Assembly (NCBI GenBank): GCA_000499405.2
Contig: HG738137.1
Span: 22,158,603 to 22,222,602, forward strand
Source: Onchocerca volvulus
Lineage: Eukaryota; Nematoda; Chromadorea; Rhabditida; Onchocercidae
Reading direction: 5' to 3'
Length of the DNA stretch: 64,000 nucleotides
The notes below the pieces were generated by a model. The model was not told where the DNA came from. It saw only the letters and a program-made list of their open reading frames with translations, and searched no databases. The stretch's first letter is position 1, and every line of letters begins with the position of its first letter. Both the position numbers and the translations under genes were made by a program. Shown here one piece after another: positions 53,501 to 64,000 of this stretch.

Positions 53501-56500
53501 TTCTAATGGCACTTTCAAAGTTCATCAAGCTTAACTTCAATAGTGGAAAATCGAAGAATCATTCATACGTAAATGTTCCGGTTTTATAATCAAGCTCACG
53601 TGCGATATCTAGAATATTGTAAGAATCTGGAATATTCTCACTATAGAAAGACTGTCAACGTGATTCGATTCAATCCTTTGCTCTGATCAATACTCTCTGG
53701 CAATACTTCCAAACTTCATCGATTTCCAATACCAATGCGTAGATTAATTCCCTACTATCAATAAGTAAGTCCAAATTTCACTTGTTTTATCGATACTTCA
53801 TCATAACAAAGACTTCATTGCACAACAAAATCATCTGTCCAAGTCCCGATCTCCAACAAAAAACCTTTCACAAAACTCTTTCACGACAAATGCAGTAAAT
53901 TTCAATCTGAAGTTAACTGAACAGAATAGTATCTAATCTTAATATATATGATATACTTTGCTTTCTTAACTTTTAATAATTCAGTGAAGAAATACATTGT
54001 CGATAATCTCTAGGATTTACAATATCTGATTACCTTTATAATTCCTTTTGCACAGCTAGTTAAGATGACCAGAAGATCAATAATGATTGTTGCATAAAGC
54101 ATGAAATTCGCTAATCGAATGAAGATTATTTAGAAGGAACTTTTTTAAGCACTCAAACATTACTCGAAATTATCCATCTCAGCAACAGTTAAATTTATCA
54201 TTAATAAATCTCCATTGTTAATTTAGAAAAGAACATTCTTGTGACTCTGTGGCGGGGTATTGAGTAATGGCGCACTTTCTATCCTTTATTCTTATCATTA
54301 CTTCATTAGTCATAAATCTTAAATTAATGCATTATTTATTTATTTTTTCTGATTATTTCTGATTAATACATTTCCATCATCATTAATATTTTGAAGAAGC
54401 TTTAAAACTTAAGAACTTGTTTGAAAAAATTAAGATATAAGAAATTAAAGCACTAATATAATATTGTCATAAAGAATTTCAGATTATAATTATTTTACAG
54501 TAATGCGAAAAAACTCTCACATACTAATTTTCGCAACTATTTCTTCTTAATACTTTTAACTGGATAAATTCCAAATTGAAGATTTATTTTTGTAAATAAC
54601 TATTATTCGCATTCAAATACATAATCTACTGTTGTTACTACGCAATTGTCAATAAATCGGAACCCGTTATTATTTTAATTGTTGTTGATATGCATAACAT
54701 GTAATAAAGATTATGATTATACTCGTCAAAATTTTGAAAGCGATAATGAGTTAATGAGTTTAATGAGTGTAATTTACTCATTCCTTATTCTTACTAATTA
54801 CTTATTTCTTTACTCACCTTACTTAATTTTGAAAGCATCTTACTTACTCATTACTCAAAGTCATCTACATGAGCCTTACAATCATTCATTTTCGTTCATA
54901 CAAGTAGCTTTTTCATTTAAAATAATAAATACGATCGGATATTTTTAAATTTTGTTTAAAAACGAAACTGATCCTCACATTCAAAAAGCTTAGTCGATTT
55001 GTATGTAACAAATGAATTAATCAGACTAATTATTCAAAAGCTCAAATCTTATCAACATTCTCTTCACTTCCAACGAGCCAGTTCTATCTATTTTATTATC
55101 GTGCTACCATGAAATTGAATGCATGTCAAGAATTCTGCATAAGGTGTAATTAAAAGGGAAAATGAAAAACAACTTGGGAAACAAGATGAACAGCAACTTT
55201 GTTCATCCTTAATATTGTCAATATTGCCATTGCTATAGGATAGACAATGTCCATTAGAACTTAATCAACTACAATAGTTTAGTTTGGATTAATTAGAAAA
55301 AACAGTGATCGGTCGGATTTTCATGTCTAAAAGAACATGCCTAGAAGTATTCTGTGATGAAAACATAATAGATTGATCCATCTGATAATTCAAAAAATAT
55401 GAAAGCAAAAGATTTATTTAAAATATGGGAACAAAAAGTAGAATAATTTTATTATCTGTTTATGAACTGATGTAAAATTTTGAAGTTTACTTATAAGTTG
55501 ATTTCAAAGCAACTAATCTTGTTAGATTCTTTATAAATGAAAAATCAGTTGGCAAACCGATCAAAATCACAAAAACAATATGGAACAGTAATTTCGTAAC
55601 GTAACCAATGAGGAAACAGATTTAAAACAAAAATCCTGAATCAGCTAAAAAAGCTAACCTTTGATGATTTTAGAATGCACAAAAATGAATTTCCAGAGTC
55701 AAATGGTATAGCTGGTTGGCTACTATTCTCATTGCAATCGCACCAAATCGATACTTGTCCCGATATTCGTTGCCCATTAGCATATCTAAACTGAATTTAA
55801 AATGAATTTTATGTAATTATTAGATCAGTCCTGCAATTAAAAATCAATCATTAGGTAAATCACAAACATAAATTCATAAATTCGAATACAAATATTGATC
55901 ACAATTGTAATTAATGCATCGGATCAATATTATGTTTACTTTTGATAACTATTTCGATTAGCTGATAATTTCTAAGGAATTTCTACCTGGCAAGCACATC
56001 TATTTCATACAAATCAAAATCACCAGTTTCTTTGGCCAGAACATGAACGATAAACGGTGATAAGTCTGGAAGATATGTTTTTAACAATAAATTTAAACGT
56101 AAAATTTGCTGATACCAATATTCTGGAATTTCTATATTTTATTCGTACTTTTAAGCAGATTTTAGTTCTAATGGAGGACGTATTATAATTTCTTCCGCTT
56201 AATGGAATCGATACAAATTGTCGAGAAAAAGAATCAAACAGCTGTTTTCTTGATAAGCTGGGCTGAAGGCCAATCAAAATTAAAAAAAAATTCAGTACTA
56301 GAAAATACACCTTGTTTGTCTCTGTAATTAAAATATCTTAACAAAAAAAAAGAGTTATTACCGTATTTTTGCACTTGAAATGTAATTGAATAGGTATATG
56401 GCTTTTGACGATCCGGTCGTGCCACAATTTTCCATTCTCCAAAAGCCAAATGATCCGATAATTTAAATTCTACGGCAATAAATCGATTATTAGAAATCGA

Positions 56501-58103
56501 TCTGGTTTTATGTATAAGTTCGAAACCATCCGGATTCTAAAAGTATTGAACTTTGCACTCAAAAACTTTTGCTAGCGTCTGCTATTAATACAAACTAAAC
56601 AATTTTATATGAAGTGCAATTATAAAATCTATCCGGAATTGTTTTTGTATTGAAAATGATCGTTTATGGTTGGTGATATCATGTCTAACGTTTTCCATAA
56701 AAATAATCTAACAAGTTGGCATTTCCATTGAATTAACAATTAAAAAATATTCCAGTTCTACGTACCACAAGTGCAAAATCCACTGGTTCTTCGTACAACT
56801 TTCCGCTTGTAGTAAGTGGCAACGCTCGTACTTTAACTAAAACGCATCTTTTTTAAAATATTTTCTTAATATACTTAGCACTGGTTATTTTCATAATAAA
56901 CATTGAGAAATAAAAACTATTCAAACGTACTATGAAGACTCTTTTCTTTCGAGAAATTAGATTAATTTTTCCTTCCATCCTCTAATTTTCCTCTATCATC
57001 ATATTCAAAATGTAGAAAAAATAATGCTTTAAATGCTAAAGTTCATCGACGACTACTGTTCAATTTCAATCAAATTCTAAATAAATATATGAAATTCATA
57101 TACCAATATCAGTTGGCTTGTAAACGGTTTTATCGGTCTGTAAATAAATATCCCTTAGATCGGGTGCACCCGGTACCATTCCTTCAAAAAATTCAGTGTC
57201 ATTCTCAGCTCGAACCACTAACCGGTAGGAATCTGATCGTGCTGTTCCACCCGGTACAAAGAACTTCACACGATTCAATGATCCTACAATTGATATCAGT
57301 AATTGATGATATTTGTCTCCTTTTGGAATCTTTTCAACTGTAAATGATAACGTAAATGATTAATGTAAGTGATTAACTCAGAAATTTGCCTCACTCACAT
57401 CATTTTAAATACAAATAATGATGAAATACATTGCTTCCGGAAACAAATAATAGCGGAAATGATGACAGTGTCCGGAATATCACTTACCAGCAATTTTCGC
57501 TTGTAATGTTTGCCGAAAAACCAAGGAAGAAGGTTGGGTAGCATGAATTTCCATGCTAATATCAACAAGCTTATTTGCGCTGCTTTGGGTAGTTATTAAC
57601 ACCTCATTGGTTGCATTCCATCTAAACATTGATTGTGTCACAACTAAAGGTTTCCTGCAAAAAGTTGACAATTAATATGCAATGAAGAATGGAATAAGGT
57701 ATTTCAGGCATATTATAATAATACAATCTAATAAGTATTCATATATTATTATACAATTTGCTGAAATAGGTTAATGAATATTATATGTACTATAATAACC
57801 TAATGAAAGTTAATGAAAGTTATTCGTTTCGATATTTAAATGTTCCGTTTCCCTTAATGCATATTTTAACAGGAATTTCCATCAACTCAGATTGAGAAAA
57901 TGAGAAAAAAAATCTCCATGTCTATAGAATTACAATAAAAATTTTCGTGAAACTTCTTAGAAAATGCAACATTACTACATATTACAAGTGACACTGGGTA
58001 GCTAAGTATTTAGTAAATTGACAGAGGAATATTGATTTACTTACTGTTCAATTTGGTGAAATTTGATCAGAAATAAAATACAAATGAATAAGATCATAGC
58101 CAT
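29596..58103 (-). CDS. Complement C3/C4/C5-like protein without a thioester motif
   Basis: Secreted protein of the alpha-2-macroglobulin/complement superfamily, about 1668 residues. Exon ends (minus order): 58103-58045, 57654-57488, 57337-57104, 56836-56766, 56536-56362, 56065-55987, 55785-55659, 41215-40994, 40715-40533, 39498-39313, 38970-38801, 38536-38449, 38372-38261, 38030-37890, 37592-37358, 36948-36714, 36520-36384, 36170-36047, 35905-35767, 35482-35375, 35276-35058, 34565-34390, 34210-34130, 34049-33869, 33646-33583, 33168-33024, 32921-32775, 32190-31997, 31759-31669, 31427-31362, 31239-31128, 30824-30633, 30488-30360, 29939-29825, 29698-29596. Landmarks: signal peptide (1-18); MG2 strand IYLQTDKTVYKPTDIG; MG6 GLSLLSAVD; six-cysteine segment (625-685); RQYFPEVWLFEDY (MG7); LTVRVPDTVTQWSL; a thioester-like helical domain with SGYES (1027-1031) instead of GCGEQ; receptor-binding domain with LEVTHGLFTGF; C345C/NTR domain from about 1505 (CWDGSCSCAETSC, terminal QPCPL). 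The splice near 33583-33170 is the weakest join. Confidence 0.88.
30488..30824 (-). other. C345C/netrin-like domain exons (start of domain)
   Basis: Exons 30824-30633 and 30488-30360 open the C-terminal cysteine-rich domain; 29939-29825 and 29698-29596 complete it. The cysteine order (CxxxxCxCxxxxC, then HEIC before a beta-strand run, an RTCNIRC pair, EEC and terminal QPC) follows that of C3/C4/C5 C-termini. A2M, CD109 and insect TEPs lack this domain, so it decides the family assignment. Confidence 0.85.
35058..35276 (-). other. TED exon where the thioester motif should lie
   Basis: The exon ends in FAPALYQLKSL, which matches the helix that directly follows GCGEQNM in the family (FAP.IY.L pattern). 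At the motif position it reads SLSGYESFL. Neither the thioester cysteine nor the glutamine is present. The introns on both sides fit phase 1 and show no hidden exon encoding GCGEQ. Confidence 0.75.
37358..38030 (-). other. Anaphylatoxin-position cysteine segment
   Basis: Exon 38030-37890 encodes cysteines at residues about 628, 642, 656 and 664, spaced x13, x13, x7. The next exon adds KVC and HGC. The position between MG6 and MG7, and the spacing, recall the C3a/C4a/C5a fold (x12, x12, x6, CC). The CC pairs are absent, and no RRRR or RXKR processing site precedes the segment. Confidence 0.5.
41216..43854 (-). other. Distal part of the 14.4-kb complement-like gene intron
   Basis: AT-rich, with several A and T homopolymers. 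No supported exon. It lies between the nested gene's 3' end and the next host exon. Confidence 0.5.
43855..50226 (-). CDS. Unrecognised gene nested in the complement-like gene intron
   Basis: Exons (minus): 50226-49670, 47841-47597, 47478-47342, 44329-43855. The last three join in phase, but the first exits in phase 2 while the second needs phase 1, so at least one small exon or a different splice is missing. The start ATG (50226) follows a TTTCTGAACAG acceptor ending at 50257. The N-terminal exon encodes about 185 residues, Ser/Thr-rich, with a short cysteine pair (CNLC) and the acidic stretch GGNDDDSHTDNEDDEESTPS. The middle exons are polar with proline-rich patches (PSPERPGTRPLP, APIVPPPT). 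The last exon has a predicted helix (QQRIINRYLASMRMDDEKSF) and a low-complexity end. No transmembrane segment or known domain is visible. A regulatory or scaffold protein is possible, but I cannot assign a function. It has the same orientation as its host. Confidence 0.6.
50227..55658 (-). other. Proximal part of the 14.4-kb complement-like gene intron
   Basis: Very AT-rich, more than 5 kb without a supported exon on either strand. It contains the presumed promoter of the nested gene near 50260-50600. Confidence 0.5.
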
Positions 58104-61100
58104 CCTTCCGGCTTTTGGCTCCTTCAGTTCTTTATGATATATAATGAATGATTAGATGCTGAATAATAGATCGAATTATCAGGCTGTTAATATATATTTG
58201 GTGGCCATAACTGGGTGAATTTTTTGCAAAATGCCATTTTTCTAAAAATGCATTAACATTTGTTTATAATGCATTCTGCTTTTTCGATAATGATTTGAAT
58301 TCCCAATCCTTTTAACTCATTGCAATTATATTTGGAAAGCGAAAAAGATAAAAAAAGCTTCAGTAAACAAATTTTTTTGAAATGATATTAAAACACTAAA
58401 GTATGCTATCATTCTGCGAAATATACAATTATATGCTGAAAATTACGTCTTTCATGAATTCCTTCCAATTTCTTGATAACCATAGATTTACAATCACACA
58501 AGCAATTTAATAAAAATGTGAAGAACCGATCAGTAACTAAAATATCCGTCGATCGATAGAAAGTGTCGGCAAACCAGTCCATTCTTGTGTAAATTTAAAA
58601 AAAGACCTTTCAAGATGATGTGAAATTCGTAGCACTGCATGAATTCATGACAAACCCGACAAAACAGTTTGGAATAACAAATGTAGGAATTCTACAAAAT
58701 TCCCCGCATCATACTAATTGTAAAGATTTTTATATCACTCACTCTCCTTCGGATTTTCAAATTTTTTGCATTTTCAAAGTTAGGGCTCTGATTTTGAAAA
58801 TAATCAATTTAAGTACAAACAGTTTAAACAATCAAGAGAAACGAAATGCAAGACCGAGATCAAGTATCAGAGCCTTTGAAGTAAAAAACAATTTCGCGTA
58901 TACTAAGAATCTTTACGTATACTAAGAATCTTACGTGAAATTATCGAATATTTCCATGCAGTTTATATCAAATATAGTTTAAATTATCTCTGGCTTATTG
59001 CCATTCTTATCAAATCTATCCAGTTATTCAAATTGGCACATGAACTTAATTTTAAAAACACGGCTATTTCTAAAAGCATCACCGATTTTGTGCTTTGAAT
59101 TTAAATTTTATTTCAATATTGCTTCAGAAAAAAAATTGCTATGTGCAGAATTTTTAGTCCTAAAATGAAAGAAAGCATTATGATGTATGCAATTGAAAAC
59201 ATATAAAGAATTTCATAGTGATTTGGGAATATTTTATCTGATAGCTTGTGAAAATAGATTATTGTGGGCAGCAAAAATATTTTAAAAATTGTGAAAATTT
59301 TCAGAATTTCCAAAACTGACATTCGAAAACCAAAAACTGATAAATACAATAAGATTAATATGGTTGATATTTCAAGTAATACAATACTTCTTTTCATTTC
59401 ACTGATCTAATCATTCCCATAAAGTTATTTAGTAACTACTACATGAATATAAAAGTACAGGAACATAATAGAAAATTAAATGAGCCATAAATTTAAGTAT
59501 AAAAGAAAAGATGTTAGATAGTAAATGTGGAGAAATATAATATCAGTGGAATATCAGACGTATCAATTTCCTCGGACCATTTTGCCATGAGAAAAAAATC
59601 AGGAAAATGGTCCGAAATGATAGGGAATTACAAAGGTAATCAGTATAGAGTGAAAATGTTGCGATATAAATTGTTGATATCATTCTTGGGCCTTCCCGAT
59701 TGTTGAATTATCCATTTCAAATCAGATATATGGGATCAATTGAGGATAAGTTTGCTTAGCAAAAGGTCGACCTGGTTTGCATTATGAACTGTAGCGCATT
59801 TAGGGTTCAGATGAATTCTGAATTGTGATTTCAAGTAAAATAATTAGAAGATTAATGAAACATAGTACATCGACCAAATAAGATAAGTTCTATTTTCAAA
59901 GAAAGTAAATTCGCATCAAAACTTCCAGTATTATTTTGTTCATATCATCAGTGAATGGCAATTCTTTATTAAAATCAGAAAGGAGCAATGAACGAATTAG
60001 GAAAAAGAGGAACTAGAATGATCTAATTCACCTGGTGACCTTTCATTCTTTAATGAGATAAGAGTAACTGCTGCTGAAATAGGAGTACTACTAATTTCAT
60101 AACAATAAATTGACTTCAAAAACCACTCATTACAACTAGCAATAATTCCGGTATTTGTCAGAGACAAGAATTTTTGAAAATGAGGAAGTGAGGAAATCTA
60201 TCCACAAAAAAATATAACTTTCCTGTGATTATGATCTCAACTAAGAATGAAATTGTTCAAATGTATTACCTGCTATGCAAACGAAAATTAATTATATTCA
60301 TGCTCTCAAACTCTTGAAACTCACCTCAAAAAAGATTACTGGAGTAAAAGAAAGTACACTGCCTGTAATGCAAGAAGTCCTTATCCATTTCTCTTTAAAC
60401 CTAAGCTTAAGCAATAACATAAAATAATCATATTTACTTACTTTATTATTACACTTTTCTTTAAATTAAAATTCTCATATTGAACATGTCTTTAAACACA
60501 AAATAGAATGCTCAGACACTTCGGCAAATCAAAGTTAACGAATATATTCTCAACTCTTTCTCTTACAGTATTATATTTACAATAATTTTTCGAATTTTCA
60601 GCAGAACAGCAATCGTTTATACATAAGACAAGTAGAAGATTCATAAGTGATTCATAAATACGAACGATAGAAGATATGATAATGGAAAGAGAAGAGCTAG
60701 ATCTTTGATGAGAGGTGTTGCGGATAGTAAATGTGACGCAGGTAATATGATACATCCATCCGTTTATATTACCTGCGTCGTATTTATTCGTTTATATTTA
60801 AGCTATTCTGCAGTTTTCTATCATATTCAAAAATTTCTCACATGAAATTTATGACAAATTAGTGTGCAGAACATAAAGATTGTAGTGAAATGAATGAGAA
60901 TATTTGTATAAAGATAATATGAAATGAATGAGAATAGAGATAGAAGAAAACACTTTTCTGAATCCTTTGCATCATATTTTCGTTCCATAAAATCCCTCCC
61001 GTTTGAATCTGAAATATTTCAAGTACACTTTAATGATGGAACTATGTGTCTCGTCTTTTCATATTTATCGACAGCTTCTTGGATTCATTACACAACATTC

Positions 61101-62472
61101 TAATGCTGGCATTGATCAAATTGTGATTTATAAAGTGATCAGCAATTTCTTTAAAATATAATCAAAGCATTTAAAAGAATATTTTGCTTATTTCTGAATT
61201 TTCATACCATACTTTTATCATTTTAAAGTTCATTCTTTAATATGATCTTTCATAAACCTCAATAACACTGAAATAGTTTTTATAAACATTTTCTAAACTG
61301 GCCTTGAGGAAAATAAATATAATAGAAAGAATCAAACATCAACATCACCATAAACTCGTTCGTAGATTGAAATCAGGCAGTTGATACATTAATGGGACAC
61401 ACCATACTATTCAATTTCTGACCCTTTTGCATAATTTAAGAGATCGCAACACGGATCGCACTAAGAGCAATAATATAAACAAAGTTGCAATTGAAATAAC
61501 GAATCAGTAAGCAGCAAAAAGATGTCACTAAGATTACTCATTTGCTTAACAACACATTTTCGCATTAGTATATCTGAATAAAATTGACTACCTTGATGTA
61601 AGTAGTGATGAAAGGAAAAAAAGATCAAAACTTCACTACCGAGTTTATCTACCTTTAATTTTTATAAGTTTATTTCATAGTTCCATCTTCATCTTTTTAT
61701 TCATTTCTTCAATCCTTGTCAGATAATCTGATTTTACTAATTAAGAGACTCATCAGTTTTACCAAACATCTGTTTTGTCTTCTTCCTCATTTCTAAACTT
61801 GTTAAAGAATAAAAAAGCGACGAGTGATGAAGTCAACAAAGAACGCAACAATATTTTACAATCTCAATAAAGCACTTACATACTTTTCATGAGTTTAAAG
61901 TTTCTTTATATTAAACGCCATCCTCCATTTTTATTAAGACACTTATGTAATCTTAAGGTAGCTGGCAATTTTTAAATCTAATGACAAATAATGAGATCAG
62001 CAAAGAAGTCAACAATAAATAAACCAGTGGGAGTCGTAAAAGATAATAAGTCAAAACAAAGTATTCTGAGGTACAAGAAATATATTTTTTGAAATAACTT
62101 ATGAGATTAAGTAAGAAATCCGTATTTAATTTACAAACATTGACTGCATTATTTAATTTACAAATATTGAAGATTAAAATTCATTACCCACGCTCCCAAG
62201 TTCAAGAATTCATGGCTTCTTATTCTAAGAGAGTATAAAAAGACTTATAAGTTTGAAGTAATAATAAATGAAATAGGAGTAGAATATTTTAAAAATTTCG
62301 GTTGGTTTTGACGAATCGATTTTTTAAAATCCAAACAAAAAATGGAGAAATTCGAAAATTTACTGTTTGATCTGATGAAAACAATATGGAATACATCAAT
62401 GCATTTAAAACATTCATAAGCATATAAATTTCGTGTGAAAACTGTAATAATTATTGAAATTTTATCAACATT
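58104..62472. other. Intergenic region between the nucleoporin and complement-like genes
   Basis: 4.4 kb, AT-rich. I found no coding exon with consistent splice sites. It should contain the promoter of the complement-like gene next to 58104 and a short inverted repeat near 60735. Confidence 0.5.
60735..60779. repeat. 14-bp perfect inverted repeat
   Basis: GACGCAGGTAATAT at 60735-60748 is the reverse complement of 60766-60779, separated by 17 bases. The arms are less AT-rich than their surroundings. Confidence 0.7.
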
Positions 62473-64000
62473 TCAACTGCCTTCTTCTAGTATCTTCTTC
62501 AGAAACATTCTAACGCCATGTAGAAAAAGATGAGCTAAAATAAATAATAGCAGTATTTATCTAAAAAGTTAATGAACTGGGAAAAAGATTCTCTCAACTG
62601 AGATGAGATGAAAGAGACCACTAAAGTTTAAATAGGCAACAATTCGTGAAGTACATGAACAAGTACTGAATGATATAATTTACTGAAATACTTCAGCTAA
62701 TCTCATATGAATCACAATATAAAATATAACTATCAAATAAATAAGATCCTCACCTATTAGTCACAGATGAATTTAGACCACCGCCAAAGATTGAGCTTTT
62801 TTGAGGTTGCTGCGCTAAAGCACCAAATCCACTTCCACCAAATACAGAACTCGATGATTGCTGTTGCTGACTTGCAGCCAGTGAACCAAATCCAACAGTA
62901 CTAGTTTTGGCAAAACTAAAATTACTGGAATTAAAATTTCCTATATATACTATATTATTTATTGCCAGCAAATTCAGCTAACAATTTTAAAAATTTTGCA
63001 CAAATGCTATTTATTCATCCAATTTTTTTTCATTTTCATCCCATGAATGACTTGCGTTATATCATACTGACAATGCATAATCACAAATTGGATACTATCT
63101 GCATGAATCTTACAAAATAAATTGGTGGAATTAATTATCAAAGCACTGACTGCAAAGCTAATTAAGTCTGAATGATCTGTTCTTTGCCTATCAAAATACG
63201 ACAATATTTAGTTGGCTCGCTTAAAATTTCAAGATATTTATTCGCTTGTGCTTTATTAAAAATCACCAACAATCTCACATTATGATAAAATTCATAATTT
63301 TTCTGATCGCCCTGTAAATTACTCACAGAAAACAATGAATAGTCTCATGGAGCAATTAAAGACAAAACAACGAAAAAGATAAAACTAGCATCCCAGGATT
63401 TTTTGAAAATTTACCTGGAAAACGCAGTAGTTGTAGGGGTATGCTGAGAACGTTGCTGACCAAATGCTGAAGCAAGTGGTGATGGAGATCCGAATACTGG
63501 TTTCGAACCAAATGAAGGTGCACCGCCAAATGTAGTACCACTACCTAGAAATTTCGCAAAACTGAGTTTCAAAAAATTTTTAACGGACTCAAAGATTTCT
63601 GGAAAATAATACTTTCTTTTGTATATCTATGTTACAACACTTATTTTCTATATCTATGCTATTGTTAATCCAGCATATTTCCTAAATTTTAGAAAAGTGA
63701 AGAAATAAGTAAAATTATGTGAGAACATATGCGAGTAGAGAAATCAACTAGATGCAAATATTTGCATTTAAATTTTGTTGGCACTATATCAGATAGTGGG
63801 ATATTGGTGACAGGATTCAGTTTTTCTAAATACTGCAACCGATTCCAATTTTAAAATTATTCTCGACTGTCAAATCACACTTACTCATTGGCTTTGTCCC
63901 GAAAAGATTGGAGGAATTAGGAGAATTAGCCAATGAACTGAACGAAAACGAAATTGACGATGTTCCATTCGATTGTTGCGTTCGGCTGAAGAGTCCACCA
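62473..64000 (-). CDS. FG-repeat nucleoporin, C-terminal part (Nup214-like), partial
   Basis: Component of the nuclear pore complex; FG repeats form the transport barrier and bind import/export receptors. Exons: 64000-63885 (runs off the window), 63544-63415, 62924-62754, and probably 62509-62473. The first three join in phase. Repeats visible: NLFGTKPM, TTFGGAPSFGSKPVFGSP, SAFGQQ, TVGFGSLA, SVFGGSGFGALA, SIFGGG, with Ser/Gln/Thr-rich spacers and no GLFG type. SxFG/PxFG-rich composition with a short end after the repeats is like Nup214 (C. elegans npp-14), but other FG proteins cannot be excluded. The last 37-bp exon (MFLKKILEEGS then stop) fits phase 2 and a GTTAG acceptor and is the weakest part. 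Confidence 0.72.

Noticed and set aside
1..64000. tRNA, rRNA, CRISPR or bacterial operon features
   Set aside because: None was recognised on reading; introns, splice signals and gene families are eukaryotic. A tRNA covariance scan was not possible here.

Overview
The window is eukaryotic and looks like a nematode, most likely a spirurid or filarial species. It is strongly AT-rich. Genes are split by many introns with short T-rich acceptors (TTTCAG or TTTTAG type). Several start codons lie a few bases downstream of a stand-alone acceptor, as expected for spliced-leader trans-splicing. The species call is an inference from style and gene content. I assembled gene models by hand, requiring splice sites, reading phase and protein family to agree; none is confirmed by transcript data.

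Layout. Positions 1-2717 (+) hold an unrecognised serine- and proline-rich, coiled-coil gene whose middle I could not join cleanly. From 5633 to 28216 four genes run collinearly on the + strand: an hnRNP F/H splicing regulator with three quasi-RRMs (5633-10663), tRNA pseudouridine synthase PUS1 (11579-18524), leucine carboxyl methyltransferase LCMT1 (19973-22478), which methylates the PP2A catalytic subunit, and a conserved but unnamed SAM-dependent methyltransferase (23539-28216). About 1-1.5 kb separates each pair, and all four act in RNA processing or in RNA or protein modification.

The minus strand from 58103 down to 29596 carries one very large gene of about 35 coding exons and about 1668 residues. 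It encodes a secreted alpha-2-macroglobulin/complement superfamily protein. Its C-terminus is a C345C/netrin-like domain, the hallmark of complement C3/C4/C5, and its length is C3/C5-like rather than A2M-like. The thioester motif of the family (GCGEQ) is replaced by SGYES, as one would expect of a C5-like, non-thioester molecule, and a cysteine-patterned segment lies where C3/C4/C5 carry the anaphylatoxin domain. This is the most notable content, because complement components of this type are generally regarded as missing from nematodes.

A 14.4-kb intron of that gene contains a second, unrecognised gene on the same strand (43855-50226). At the right edge (62473-64000, minus) is the C-terminal end of an FG-repeat nucleoporin that enters from outside the window. 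No tRNA, rRNA or CRISPR features were recognised. Repeats are a 148-bp tandem duplication beside a TA microsatellite, and several inverted repeats inside PUS1 introns.
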